A stretch of DNA of 64,000 nt. It comes from Magnolia sinica. Taxonomy: Eukaryota > Streptophyta > Magnoliopsida > Magnoliales > Magnoliaceae. Every line of letters starts with the position of its first letter. Position 1 is the stretch's first letter. Made by a program: the position numbers and the translations under genes. The notes under the pieces were generated by a model that saw only the letters and a program-made list of their open reading frames with translations, made no database searches and was not told the origin of the DNA. The DNA lies in assembly GCF_029962835.1 (NCBI RefSeq), contig NC_080575.1:44940437-45004436 (forward strand), read 5' to 3'. Positions 11,661 to 22,749 of the stretch are shown in pieces.

Positions 11661-12203
11661 GCCCTGTTTGATTTTCCAATTCGTTAGTAAATGCATAATA
11701 ATTATTTCCTTATGTATTTACTGCACTCTTCCCTGTATTTGAATTGACCGCTTACTTTTTTATACAAAAATCGAAAAGGTTGCAAAATATTTGTGGGTCC
11801 CACCGTGATGCGTGTCGTTTATCCACACCTTTCATCCATTATGCTAGCCGAATTTATGACATGAGCCAAAAAAAGAGGCATATCCAAAGCTTAACTAGAC
11901 CATGCCACAGGAAAAAGTGAATCAAACACTTACCGTTAAAAACTTCTTGGGACCACTATTTCTTTTGGTGTGGGCCACTTGAGTGTTGGATCTACGTCAT
12001 TTTTCGGCTTATCAAAATGTTGTGGTAAAATGGATGGACGGAACAGATATGTCATATACATCACTGTGAGGTCAAAAAATTTAAACAAGCTCTTTTGAAC
12101 CGGTTTCCAAGGCAGAAATTCCCGTGGATTTTCAAATGGGTGAAACTGTAATAATTACCGATTTACAGGGTATTTACAGCATTGAAAAATCAAACAGGCC
12201 CTT
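11661..12203. mobile_element. hAT-like MITE in left arm
   Basis: The ends are inverted repeats: CCTGTTTGATTTTCCAAT on the left and its near reverse complement ending TTGAAAAATCAAACAGG on the right, inside a TAGGGCTTG/AGGCCCTTA context typical of hAT-related MITEs. The right arm has the same element from about 19770 to 20160 but lacks its distal end. The MITE therefore predates the duplication. Confidence 0.6.
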
Positions 12204-13109
12204 AAGGTAACATAATGGCACATACCTCATTGTGAATGCTAAAGAAGAAACTACAATGACTTCTTCTTCATCCAAACACATCATAAAAGTTTGAACTAAG
12301 ATGCATAATAACAAAAATTCATCCCAATGAAGTAGAGATAATAGCAAATCATTGACATATACACTGAACCCATCAAACAAAGATCATACATAAACAAATG
12401 AAATGAAAAGGAAACAAAATGCTCATGAAATGGGACAATAATCCATCCAATTCACAAAAATACTTTTAGATTAAAATTAAAGTGAAAAATCTAACCTATA
12501 GCTTGACACATATGCTTAGTTGTCATTTGCACTGCATAAACCTGGTATACATGGTATAGTGGTCCAGGAATCTAAGCCAATCATCTGGAAGCCCTCGTGA
12601 ATGGGTCATGGTACAAAATTCTCACCCAACTTACAATCTCAACCATTCCAGAGATTGCATACAATTCAACTTTTTTTTTTCTTTTTTTTTCTTTTTTATA
12701 TTAGTGATAACAATTTTATAGAAACAAAGATTAGCGGAATACAAGATTGAAGGCATGCCAATAAGTTCGAGATGATCTCGTCGCTCACAAAGTATTGCCA
12801 ACATTTAAACCCAAAAAGAGCAATAAAAACACAAGATTTAATAATCATGACTGACAAGATATGGCTTGTTTGTTTACAAGGAATCCATAGTGTGGAATTA
12901 CATATGCATAATGATTTCCTTTTACAACACTGTACATGGATTCCAGAAAGAAGGGGTTGTTTGTTTCGCAAGCAGAAATCCCAAATTCAAGTCACAGCAG
13001 TCACATTGTATATTGCACCAATGGGATGAGTGTAATTATTACTTCGTAGAACCCACATTTTTCTTTACAATACAAACATTCTCTGCTTCTGTTATCTTTT
13101 TTTCATTAC
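12204..13109. other. Left-arm non-coding sequence
   Basis: AT-rich sequence without recognisable genes. A T-rich tract lies at 12670-12700. From 12662 onward it again matches the right arm (19310-19740), while 12204-12661 has no right-arm counterpart. Confidence 0.6.
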
Positions 13110-13246
13110 CATCATCGTCTAAGCCTTATCCCGATATTGGGGTTGGCTACGTAAATCTTGTTCCGCCATTCCACTCTATCAAGAGTCGTACCTTTAGTTA
13201 GACTATATGTCATCAAGTCTTTTCTTACTACCTCCGTCCACATCCT
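13110..13246 (-). mobile_element. RTE LINE 3' tail (left-arm copy, cut by arm boundary)
   Basis: Minus-strand copy of the last roughly 135 bp of the RTE LINE at 18231-19310, including the GTAGCCAACCCC / GGGATAAGGCTTAG tail typical of plant RTE elements. Homology stops at 13246, where MITE-end-like sequence (GTCAGTAGCTACTCAACC) begins. Confidence 0.75.
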
Positions 13247-13464
13247 GTCAGTAGCTACTCAACCTATTAGTAACTACTCAACCTGTCATTATTGACACAT
13301 GTATATATTTATTCATTGAATTATACTGAGATTTTTCGATACTTGAGTTTATATGTATGGATGTGATTATTTCATGATTATGTATGCGCATATATATTCA
13401 GCTTAACCATTATGAGGAGGCGTGACCAACATTTGTCAATAGTGATGTTACTATTGGACAATGC

Positions 13465-13910
13465 TCTATGACCCCTGACATGATATATGCGTTTTATCTA
13501 CGCTGTCCATTTATTTTTTTCAAGTCATTTTAGGGAATGATCCCAAAAGATGAGACAGATCCAAATATAAGGGAGACCACACCATAAGAAAACAATGTTG
13601 ATTGAATGTCTATCATTAAAAAAATTCTAGGGCCCGTTGTAATGTTTATTTGCCATCCAACCTATTGACTAGGTCACACTAACTTGGATGAAGGGAAAAC
13701 ACAAATATGAGCTTCATTCAAAACTTTTGTGGCCCCCAAGAAGTATTTAATGGTCAGTGTTTAATCACCACTAGTTGATTCCTATGGTGTAGTTCACATG
13801 AGAGTTTGATATGCCTCAATTTTGGGTTCATGCCCTAAATTTATTTAGAAAAATGGATGAATGACATTGATAAAACACATACATCATGGTGGGGTCTTGA
13901 CGCAGGGATG
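13465..13910. mobile_element. Fold-back MITE-like element
   Basis: The left end reads CATGATATATGCGTTTTATC and the right end, inverted, GATAAAACACATACATCATG. The middle has the standard 'wait-listed' arms of this family (ATCCAAATATAAG, TGTTTATTTGCCATCCAACC). No target repeat was found. Confidence 0.5.
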
Positions 13911-14936
13911 CACGTGATGAGATTGATCACCATCTTCCTCAAGGATAACTACTTCGAATCCACGGAGCTTCTCTGGACTCCTCACAAAGACTTCTCAAAT
14001 CCACGAGGAAAAAAAACAAGAAAAATATAAATAAATTCTATAAAATTCATAATTTGATTGATGAATGTCTAATGTGTCTCCCTACATCATTAATAAAGAA
14101 AAAAATAAACCAAAATTCATAATTACCAAAGATATCAAAATTCTAACTCTAATAAAAATCCTAATTATAATAAAACTTTTATAAAGCCTAATTTCTAAAA
14201 ATAAAAATTTCAAATAAACTTTTGCTAGAAGAATCCTAGCATAATTACAAATTATTTCTAAAAAGGAAGAAAATCAAAAACTCTAAAAATAGAAAAATAT
14301 TAAAAAAATTCAGAATTACTAAAAATAGTAATTTTTTCTTTAAAAAATTCATTTTTGAGATGAAAGTATGCATTTTCTGACGAAACGGACAAATGTGACC
14401 CACCATGTTAGTCGATTCACCTTAGATGGCCCGTTTCTATAAGGATTGATAGGTTGTGTGCCCCGTAACAATACCCGGATCAAAAGTTACGGTCAATTTA
14501 CGGTCCACCTTCTTTTGACCCAACTATGTCAGTAGAGCACTATCCGTAGCTAATGGCTAGCTGACATAGTCAGTAGGCAATCCCCATCCAAGTCATTCAT
14601 CCTGTGCTAACCTAAACGTAATAATATTAGAAAAAATTCAAATATAAATGGTCTTTAATAGATTAATTGATAGCAAGAACTAATAGTTCATTCCAATTTC
14701 CAACGTAGGATGAACCTAGTAGTGACCACTGGATCTCAACCAGAGGTTCTTAATTTCTAACTTATTATACAAAGTAATATTAATTAATTAATCATTTTAA
14801 GCTTTACTATATTTATATTAATTTACTACTACTTTCCCCAGTTTGGGTGGGATCTGAGACTAGAGTTGGTGAGACACGAGTCTAAAGGAGCCAGAATCAG
14901 TTTGAAGGACTGGACCATGACCGCAGTTCTCACCTT
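13911..14936. other. AT-rich non-coding stretch
   Basis: No gene seen. The sequence is A/T-rich with many AAAT runs and looks like decayed repeat. A short GTCAGTAG/CAGTAGGC-bearing stretch at about 14525-14580 resembles MITE ends. Confidence 0.5.
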
Positions 14937-15400
14937 GATGCATGCATTGTATATCCATACCGTTCATTTGTTTTGTCAATTTAAATTAGGGCATGATAAA
15001 AAATGGAAGCCGATACACATTTTCAAGTTGAGCACACCATGAGAAACATTGAAAAATTTCAAGTTAACCACACCATAGAAAACGGTGGTTATTGACCATT
15101 AAAAACCTTTTGTGAGCCACATAAAATTTTGGATAAAGGTGATATTTTTTTTTTAAACCAAAAAAAAAAAAAAAAAAAAACTTTCATCCAAGTCTGTTTG
15201 ACCTTGTCAACAGGTTGGATGGTCATCAAACATTACGGTGGACCTTGGGAAGTTTTTAATGGTGGGCATTTAACGACCACTGTATCCCGTAGTGTGGTCC
15301 ATCTAAAATTTTTATCTTCTTCAGTTTTTGGACCATGCCTTAAAATAAGTTGTCAAAACATGTGGACAACATGAATATACAATGCACACATTGAGGTGGT
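14937..15400. mobile_element. Fold-back MITE-like element
   Basis: Inverted ends: GCATTGTATATCCATACCGT on the left and GTGGACAACATGAATATACA (inverted) on the right, enclosing a pair of internal segments that also mirror each other (AAGTTTTTAATGGTGG and its complement style). A 20-base A run lies at about 15161-15180. Confidence 0.45.
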
Positions 15401-15788
15401 GGGCTCCCTGGTCAGGGACCCACCCACATCGCTGGTAGGGCAGGGTGGTCAGGGTCCCACCTACATCGCTAGTTCCAGGGTCGCAGCCAAATCCTACTCG
15501 GTCTAGAGTTCGTTCAAGCCTTGATTTTGAATTGGTCATGGCCGAAATCATGAAAAATATTAATTTTGACCGCAGTAAGCCTAGTTGATCGCTTTATCAG
15601 GGCTTTAGATTGGAACTGGGTCCACAAACCTGACTCAAATTCGACCATTTTACAAAACCGGTAAATTAATTATACAAGGTTCCCATTTAGTATCCCCAAG
15701 AGTCGAACTTCATAGAAAGGTAGCATGGGAGGCAGATTTCTTGCTAAAGCCTTTCGCAAGAAGTTCTTGCAGTAGGATGCTAAGTGGG

Positions 15789-16160
15789 GCCGATCATGAT
15801 GTTTTTGAAAAATCCACATTGTCCATCTGTTTTCCTAAATCATTTTAGGACGTGAGACTAAAAATCAGGTGATCCAAAACTCAAGGCTACCATACAAGAA
15901 GGAAAATTGGAGAAAGATTTGCCTCCAGTTAAAACCTTCTGGGCTCGAAAAAACAAAAAACTTAGCCTCATACGGAAATATTTTGGCTGTACAAATGTTT
16001 AATCAATGTTCACTGAATCTCCACTACTATTTACTCTCATGTGTCCCACTTGAGTTTTGGATCCATCTGATTTTTGGTATCTTCTCTTAAGATAATCCAT
16101 TAAGAAAAAAAAAAAAAAAAACAAATGTAGGGCAGATTTTTCAAAAACATCATGGTGACT
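15789..16160. mobile_element. Fold-back MITE-like element
   Basis: The left end ATCATGATGTTTTTGAAAAA and the right end TTTTTCAAAAACATCATG are inverted repeats of about 35 bp. The interior is non-coding, with an A run near 16105. Confidence 0.55.
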
Positions 16161-16264
16161 CAACCTATCATCCCAGTGCATGAACTTTCTGTGAAAGGCT
16201 TTTGCAGGAAATCCCTCTCCATTGGCTTGTACACCTCTCCTTAAAACCCTAACAAAAATGATGC

Positions 16265-16672
16265 ATATTGCGTCCTGGCTCCACGGTGCGTATATTTTAT
16301 ATCATTTTAGGTCATGAGTCCAAAAATGAAGTAGACCCAACTCTCATGTAGCAATACCATAATAAAGAAGGGTGATTTAACGACCATCTTTAAAAACTTA
16401 TTAGTCCACAAAAATTTAGATGAACTTAATATTTTTGTTTTTAATTCATGCAAGTAATCAATGGGTTGGATGACAAATAATCATTATAGTGGCCCATAAG
16501 AAGTTTTGAATGGTCGGTGTTCAATCAACATTGTTTTCTCGTGGTGTAGTTCACTTTATATTTGGATCTGTTTCATTTTTAGCCTCATGTCTTCTGAAAA
16601 AAAAAAAAAATAATAAAAATGGACTGCGTGGATAAAACACATATATCATGATTGTGACCACGTAGCAATGTC
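16265..16672. mobile_element. Fold-back MITE-like element
   Basis: Imperfect inverted ends (CCACGGTGCGTATATTTTAT near 16281 and ATAAAACACATATATCATGA near 16632), with interior segments in the same arrangement as neighbouring MITEs. Confidence 0.45.
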
Positions 16673-16684
16673 CATTAGGGGCGC

Positions 16685-16988
16685 AGATTAGCTACTGACA
16701 GGTTGATTAGGGAGACTCCCTACTGAAGTGACCTCACCAAGTTCTGTGGGCCCACTATGATGTATGTTTTGTATCCACAACGTTCATCCATTTGTCTCCC
16801 CACTGTTTTATGCGGTGGAGTCCACTCGAGCTTTGGATCTAATTCATTCTTTAGATCATGCCCTAATATGATCTCTCCAAATGGATGAACAGTGTGGATA
16901 TAAAACATATATCATAGTGGGCCCCACAGAACTTCGTGATGTCACTTCAGTAGCCAGTCTCACTACTCAACCTGTCAATAGCTAATCT
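16685..16988. mobile_element. Short MITE with long terminal inverted repeats
   Basis: This 304 bp element is almost all inverted repeat: about 90 bp at the left (from AGATTAGCTACTGACAGG) matches about 90 bp at the right (to CCTGTCAATAGCTAATCT) with roughly 90 percent agreement by eye. The arms carry the window-wide GGGCCCACTATGATGTATG module. Flanks show no clear target repeat, so superfamily is unassigned. It ends 70 bp before the ATG of the MRPL11 pseudogene. Confidence 0.85.
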
Positions 16989-17058
16989 CATTTGGCCATC
17001 CGCATACAACAAAAATCGAGAAGCAACTCCGGAGCATTTCTCCTTTCCTCTTTTCAAA

Positions 17059-17526
17059 ATGTCCACCTTGAAAGAGATCTTAACCGGCTGCCTGGTCGCC
17101 GCGACGATCCGGCTCACGGTACCGGCCGGGGTGGCCCGCCCGGCTTCTTTGGTTGGGCCAGCTCTAGTTCAATACCGGCTCAACCTCATGATGTTCTGCA
17201 AAGACTTCAACGCTCGGACCCAAAAATACATGCCTGAAACCCCAATGTCCATCACCATCACCGCCTTCAAAGACAACACCTTCGAATTCACTGTCAAATC
17301 CCCATCGGTCACGTTGTACCTAAAGAAGGCCGCTGGGACTGAGTGGGGCAGTAGCCAGCCCGGCCACACCATCGCTTCTACAATCACACTCAAGCATGTG
17401 TACAAGATCGCCAAGGTGAAGCAGTCCGATCCTTATTGCTAGTACATGCCGCTGGAGTCCATCTACAAGTCAGTGATTGGGACCACGAACGCGATGGGGA
17501 TCAAGGTCCAGAAGGAGCTGGATTGA
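17059..17526 (+). pseudogene. MRPL11: Mitochondrial ribosomal protein L11 (uL11m) pseudogene
   Basis: Translation from the ATG at 17059 follows plant uL11m: an N-terminal ATIRLTVPAG strand, VGPAL-QYRLNLM, FCKDFNARTQKY, ITAFKDNTFEFTVKSP, LKKAAG, then HVYKIAKVKQSDPYC. An in-frame TAG (17440-17442) stands where the family has Gln after the Cys. The frame then continues YMPLES...SVIGTTNAMGIKV to TGA at 17524-17526, giving the family's usual length of about 155 codons. L11 sits in the large ribosomal subunit, binds rRNA and forms the stalk base; the lost 27 residues belong to its rRNA-binding C-terminal domain. A normally conserved Gly in VGPALG is Val here. No intron is present, which suggests a retrocopy, but no poly-A tail or target repeat is visible. 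Little decay besides the stop suggests a young pseudogene; a shortened 127-residue product cannot be excluded. Confidence 0.88.
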
Positions 17527-18230
17527 TGGTGGGGATTGATTGATGAACAGTGATGTCAATTTTAAGGTTTTGAGCAGAATGATTTTTGTTTCTTTTCTGT
17601 AATTTTAGCCAACGATGAGTAATTCTAAGTTCATGATTTGATAGTGTCTTTTAATACTAATTTTTAGTTTACTGTTCTAAGAGTGTGGGCTTTCTTTTTT
17701 AAGTGCTGAATAAAAGCAAGACATGTTTGGGCAATGGTTTGGTCATCCAAACCGGTCATTGGTTGGTCCCACTTTGAATGTGGCCACCTCTAAAAACTTC
17801 AGGGAGAACAATTGTATCTGTTAAGCTGGTGGGCCTTTTGCTATTGAAGGAATGGAGGAGGGATTGTGAGTGGTATATTTTATCGGGGGTGAATTCAGTG
17901 GGTTTAGTTGTGGTTTCACATTTTTCCAGTGGTGTAGCTCGCTTATGTTTTGTATCGATCTAAATTATGTTATGTATAGTGAATATGAGGTGGCACAATG
18001 GATGTAGTGGATAACACAATGACGGTGGACCCCCTTAGATCAGGTGTCGGCGCACACCCTTCCTACAACATGATGATCCTTGTGGCATCTACTTCGTTGA
18101 ATTGTGGGGAGAGGGAGAACATGATGATCCTTCTGGTATCTAGTTCCTTTGAGGGGGGATTAAAAATGGAGAATAAAAAAGACGTAGGACTAAGTCATGA
18201 GATGAAGGTATTTTCCTACTTAGATAATTG
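17527..18230. other. Non-coding stretch after MRPL11 copy
   Basis: Carries 3'-flank-like sequence, with AATAAA at about 17709, then unassigned sequence. No gene was recognised. Short repeats of AACATGATGATCCTT at 18067 and 18119 hint at old tandem duplication. Confidence 0.5.
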
Positions 18231-19310
18231 ATGGAGAAATATATGGAGTTGAGGAAGGATATCCACATGGTTTGTCTTTATTGACTTAGAGGAAGCATTT
18301 GATAGGATTCCTAGATAATCTGGTTGGTGGTGGGAAAGGAGTTTCAACAAGACATATTGACATGATTAGTGATATCTATCGGGGAGTGGTAACAAATGTG
18401 AGGGCCACTAGTGGAGAGACAATTAAAATTTGAATTACGATTGCACTTGGGGTTAGCATTGAGCCTGTAACTTTTCACATTCGTTTTGGATGAGTTAACG
18501 AGGCATTTGCAAGAAGAGATCCTAATGTGTTTGTTATTTGCAAATGACATAGTTTTGATGTAAGACAAGGGAGGGCATGGATACAAAGATAGATTTATGG
18601 AGGGGTACTTTAGAATCAAAAGGATTTAAAATTAGTCAGGCTAAACCATAGTATATGGAGTGCAATTTTAGTAACAATATGAGTGAAAATGAGGAATTAG
18701 TTAAGATTGCTAAACAAGATGTTTCCCAAAATGACCACTACTGATATTTTTGGTTAATAATTCATGAGAGTGGAAAAAGATTGAGAAGGATGATGGAATT
18801 AAGAAGGGTGGAAGAAATGGAGATGTGCTTTCGGAGTTTCATGTGATCATCTTGAACCACTCAAATAGAAAGTGAAATTTTATAGAATAGTTATAAGATT
18901 AGCAATGCTTTTGTCGTAGACAAAATGTTGGGCAGTTAAGGAACAATTAGTTCATATGATGAGTATAGCTGAAATGAGGAAATTAAGATGGATGAGTGGC
19001 AAGATGAGTAAGGATGGAACTGGAAATGAATGCATCTGAGAGAACTTAGGAGTAGCACCAATAGGTAATAAGATGAGGGAAAGTAGACTTAGATGGTTTA
19101 GTTATGTGCAACGAAGACTAAGAACCGTGCTGGTTAGAAGGAGTGAGTTGGTACAAGTTGAAGGCTCAAAAGGATGTGGACGGAGGTAGTAAGAAAAGAG
19201 TTGATGACCTATAGTCTAACTAAAGGTATGACTCTTGATAGAGTGGAATGACGGAACAAGATTTACGTAGCCAACCCCAATATCGGGATAAGGCTTAGAC
19301 GATGATGGCA
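18231..19310 (+). mobile_element. RTE-type LINE, 5'-truncated and degenerate
   Basis: Three-frame reading gives RTE reverse-transcriptase pieces in order: HMVFIDLEEAFDRIPR (18270), LLFANDIVLM (18530; FADD in active copies, so the second catalytic Asp is Asn), TLESKGFKISQ and YMECNFSNNMSENEE (18610-18690), AEMRKLRWMSGKMSKDG (18970), and APIGNKMRESRLRWF (19050). It ends with the CGTAGCCAACCCC...GGGATAAGGCTTAG tail typical of plant RTE elements. Many stops and frameshifts; the endonuclease domain is absent. The last 140 bp lie inside the right arm of the inverted duplication. Confidence 0.85.
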
Positions 19311-20938
19311 ATGACAAAAAAATAATAGAAGCAGAGGATGTTTGTATTGTAAAGAAAAATGTGGGTTCCGCAAAGTAATAATTACACTCATCCCATTGGT
19401 GCAATATACAAGGTGACTGTTGTGACTTGAATTTGGGATTTCTGCTTGCAAAACAAACAACCCCTTCTTTCTGGAATCCATGCACAGTGTTGTAAAAGGT
19501 AATTATTACGCATAGCTACTTCCACACTGTGGATTCCTTGTAAACAAACAAGCCATATCTTGTCAGTCATGATTATTACATCTTGTGTTGTTGTTGTTCT
19601 TTTTGGGTTTTAATGTTGGCAATACTTTGTGAGTGATGAGATCATCTCGAACTTATTGGCATGCCTTCAATCTTGTATTCCGCTAATCTTTGTTTCTATA
19701 AAATTGTCATCACTACTATAAAATAGACAAGAAAAAAAAGAAAGTTGAATTATATGACATATCTGTTCCGTCCATCCATCCATTTTACCACAACATCCGA
19801 AAAATGACGTAGATCCAACACTCAAGTGGCCCACACCAAAAGAAACAGTGGCCCCAAGAAGTTTTTAACGGTAAGTGTTTGATTGAATTTTTTTCCTGTG
19901 GCGTGGTCCAGTTAAGCTTTGGATATGCCTCTTTTTTTGACTCATGTCATAAATTCTGCTGGCATAATGGATGAACGGTGTGGATAAACGACATGCATCA
20001 CGGTGGGACCCACAAGTATTTTGCAGCCTTTTCGATTTTTGCATAAAAAAGTAAGCAGTCAAATCAAATACAGGGAAGAGTGCGGTAAATACATAAGGAA
20101 ATAATTATTACGCATTTACCGTGCATTTACCAACAAATTGGAAAATCCAACAAGCCCTAAATTGACTCTGAAGGAATGCAATTGCAACTATAGGGCTACT
20201 TGTCCATTGCAAATACTAGGATATACCAACTTCTGTCGTCACTTCCTCTTGATTAATCTGAATGTCAGCAATTCAATTCATTTGTACATCCAAATGCAGC
20301 CTTAATCTGGTGTTCCTAAAGATGAAAGTGTTTCTTGTAAAAATCTTTCACAAGGGAACAGAGAGGGTTTGATAAAACTTGTACATGGATCTTTTCTGAG
20401 CTTCCGACTGACCTCAAAAGCTATGATTATTTTACCCATCTTGCATTCAAATAGTATGCTGGGACCTTCTTGCATGACAATACTCAAATAATATATTAGC
20501 ACAAATGGAAAAACTAGCAGTTCCTTAATGATGTTTTCGGTTTCTCAAATCCATTTTGATGTAATCTATTTTCAGCTCTCCTTTTCTAAATGGTTGACAC
20601 AACAGCAATGAGGCAACATAACATTGACATTGACATTGATCTGCAGCATTGCCCTTCATAGTTACTTTTATTTTAATTTACTTGAGTTAAAACTCAAATA
20701 ATATTCCTGGCATTTGAAGTTTGGTCTTGAGGTCAAATATATATGCATGATGGATGCATAAAAGTGGTTTGGTAGTTACTATTTCAAATGGGCTAAATAG
20801 CCATTTCGAGCCAATTTAGTGGAATCTTTGTATTTTGCTCATTCAGGAATGGGGAGCACTTTTTTAATTCAAGGTGGGTTCTGTTTAAATAGGTTCGAGG
20901 TGTCTCCTTCCCTCAACGATGTGCTGGGAATTATGGAA

Positions 20939-20965
20939 AAGAAGAAGAAGAAGAAGAAGAAGAAG
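20939..20965. repeat. GAA microsatellite
   Basis: Nine GAA units. The left-arm counterpart near 4700-4715 is a short imperfect pyrimidine tract, so the expansion arose after the arms separated. Confidence 0.9.
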
Positions 20966-21589
20966 GAATTGGTGTATTTATCCAGATAAGCAGTGCTCAC
21001 TAACAACGTTGTTTGATTACATCTGCCAGGATGATTGAACGGGCCTCCATCTCCTTGAGTTGCAAAAGAAAATCTGGCAGAGAACTCTCAGTATAATTGG
21101 AAAGTTTAATTACCCTTCATATATCTATTATAGGTGGCTATGATCGCCCTGCTTATTCCCAACTAAACGATTCATTTAATTTGGATTAGTGGGATCTAAT
21201 GTCTTCATCTTTTGTGATGTTTGTGGCTTTTTGGCAATTAGCATGGTTTTTCTCCTTAGTGAAATTTCATTATCAGTTTCCAAAGAAGGAAAAAGAAAAG
21301 GAAAAAGGAGGTCTGATGGCCATTTGCTTTTCTAAACGGGGCCTAAGCTATGCAATTTAGTCAAACACATGGTCTTGGTGTTATACATGGAGATGAGGTG
21401 ATTAGACACTATAACCCTAGAAATGCCTACAACATGACATATACATACAATTTTTGGTAATATTAAAAGTAGTGATTGGCCTCTTTAAGCTCTGTTTATG
21501 CATGTTGACAGAGTCAATCCATCATTTGCAGTCAATCAATTATTTGCTTTTGCACTGTTCAGCTGCTAGGCAGGTTGGGCGTTTTTTTT

Positions 21590-22389
21590 TTCTTTCCTTA
21601 TTTGGAGTGGCCTAGACATTTAATTTCTCAATAGGACACACAATGATGGAATACTTGGATGGCGTTTTTAAGATCATAAAGGAATTCTGTGGAAGATTTG
21701 CCTCTTTGAGAACTTGTGGGGTTTGTGGAATGAAAGGAATGTTAGAATTTTTTTTTATAACAACATCTCTTTGGATGAAGATATTTGGAAGAAGATCTAA
21801 TGCATGATTATTAATTGGGCTCTCGCTAATGAGAATTTTAGGGTTGTTCTAAATTGGCCTTCTCGGGTAACTGGGGGATCTTATAACTGTCTAGGCTATG
21901 GGTTATGCTGTAAATCTTGGATTTAGGTGGGCCCTAATCCTTTAGTGACTAGAGGGTCATTGCTTCTGTATTAGATTGGCATTTTCACATCGGGCTCGAG
22001 TGGGGTAGCCCGTGGGATGCGGGGACACAAGCGGGGTGGGTGACCCATGTGATTTGGGGCCCACGGGGGAAGTCTCGTGTTCGAGACTCCTCACCGAGGG
22101 TGATTAATGCACATTTCACACCGGGCTCGAGTGGGGTAGCCCGTGGGATGCGGGGGCACACTCGAGGTGGGCGGCCCATGTGATTTGGGGCCCACGAGCC
22201 CACAAGGGGGGTTTGGCCGAGGTCCTAACCCATGAGATGTGAAGCCTGGGCTATGAGATAAAGGGATTAATTCGACATATTCTAACAGTTCAAGCTTTTA
22301 GAGCAACTGGTTAATTGTCTTGCATCATAGATCCACCTTGTATGTATCCTGTGCTTTGAACTGTTTTTGCTAGTTTGAATAAAATCGTC

Positions 22390-22392
<3 letters not shown>
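21590..22392 (+). mobile_element. L1-type LINE 3' end (right-arm copy)
   Basis: Degenerate ORF2-tail-like protein includes LWGLWNERNVRIFF and IINWALANENFR. It is followed by a GC-rich segment, then TTGAATAAAATCGTCAAT and a TA run that may be the 3' tail. The equivalent left-arm sequence is 3000-3740. The GC-rich part holds a tandem duplication (21979-22220). Confidence 0.6.
21979..22220. repeat. GC-rich imperfect tandem duplication
   Basis: Two units of about 134 bp share GGGCTCGAGTGGGGTAGCCC, GTGGGATGCGGGG and CCCATGTGATTTGGGGCCC (units begin near 21979 and 22113). Between them lies GTCTCGTGTTCGAGACTCC, which resembles an RNA polymerase III box B. The left arm has the same layout at 3065-3320. 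Confidence 0.75.

Positions 22393-22437
<45 letters not shown>
22393..22437. repeat. TA microsatellite
   Basis: Uninterrupted TA dinucleotide tract of about 45 bp at the probable LINE 3' end. Confidence 0.95.
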
Positions 22438-22442
<5 letters not shown>

Positions 22443-22749
22443 ATAATATTCCATGTAATGTAGCAGTTTGAGAAGACATTATTTCATTAGCGCAAGCCGT
22501 TGGTGGCCATTGGTTCAGATAATTGATGAGTCAGTTTATGCACATGGTGTGAACAGGGACCATTCATGGTCTTGTGAGGTGTGTTTTGGCATGGTTGTCA
22601 TCTAGCTCAGGTTGTTGTGAATAAATTAATAAATAATTTGTTAAGTGTTGTTTTTCTCTTTTAATGAAATTTTTGTTAATGTAAATTTTCGATGCTTCTT
22701 AAAAAGAAGAAGAAGAAGAGGACATGCCTTTCATCATGAGTTCCCCAAC

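Larger units (their letters stand above)
2971..13246 (+). repeat. Left arm of large inverted duplication
   Basis: Without its later insertions this arm is the reverse complement of 19171-22323, with by-eye identity of about 95 percent in sampled stretches (for example 4254-4650 against 21030-21410). It carries L1 and RTE LINE ends, a hAT-like MITE and non-coding sequence. Three segments are found only here: the SINE-like insertion 3783-4159, the copia element 5179-11376 and the segment 12059-12661. The outer edge is hidden by the gypsy LTR at 2970. The inner edge at 13246 lies inside an RTE LINE tail. Confidence 0.9.
19171..22323 (-). repeat. Right arm of large inverted duplication
   Basis: Reverse complement of the left arm with its later insertions removed. 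Around 20458-20476 it reads through the copia target without interruption (minus strand: CATGCAAGAAGGTCCCAGC), so it preserves the empty site. It lacks the left arm's 3783-4159 insert and 12059-12661 segment, and has about 45 bp (near 20155-20200) absent on the left. It also carries a GAA microsatellite not expanded on the left. Confidence 0.92.

Noticed and set aside
21979-22220. Possible tRNA gene because of GTGTTCGAGACTCC
   Set aside because: A box B-like piece only; no box A at the right distance and no cloverleaf.
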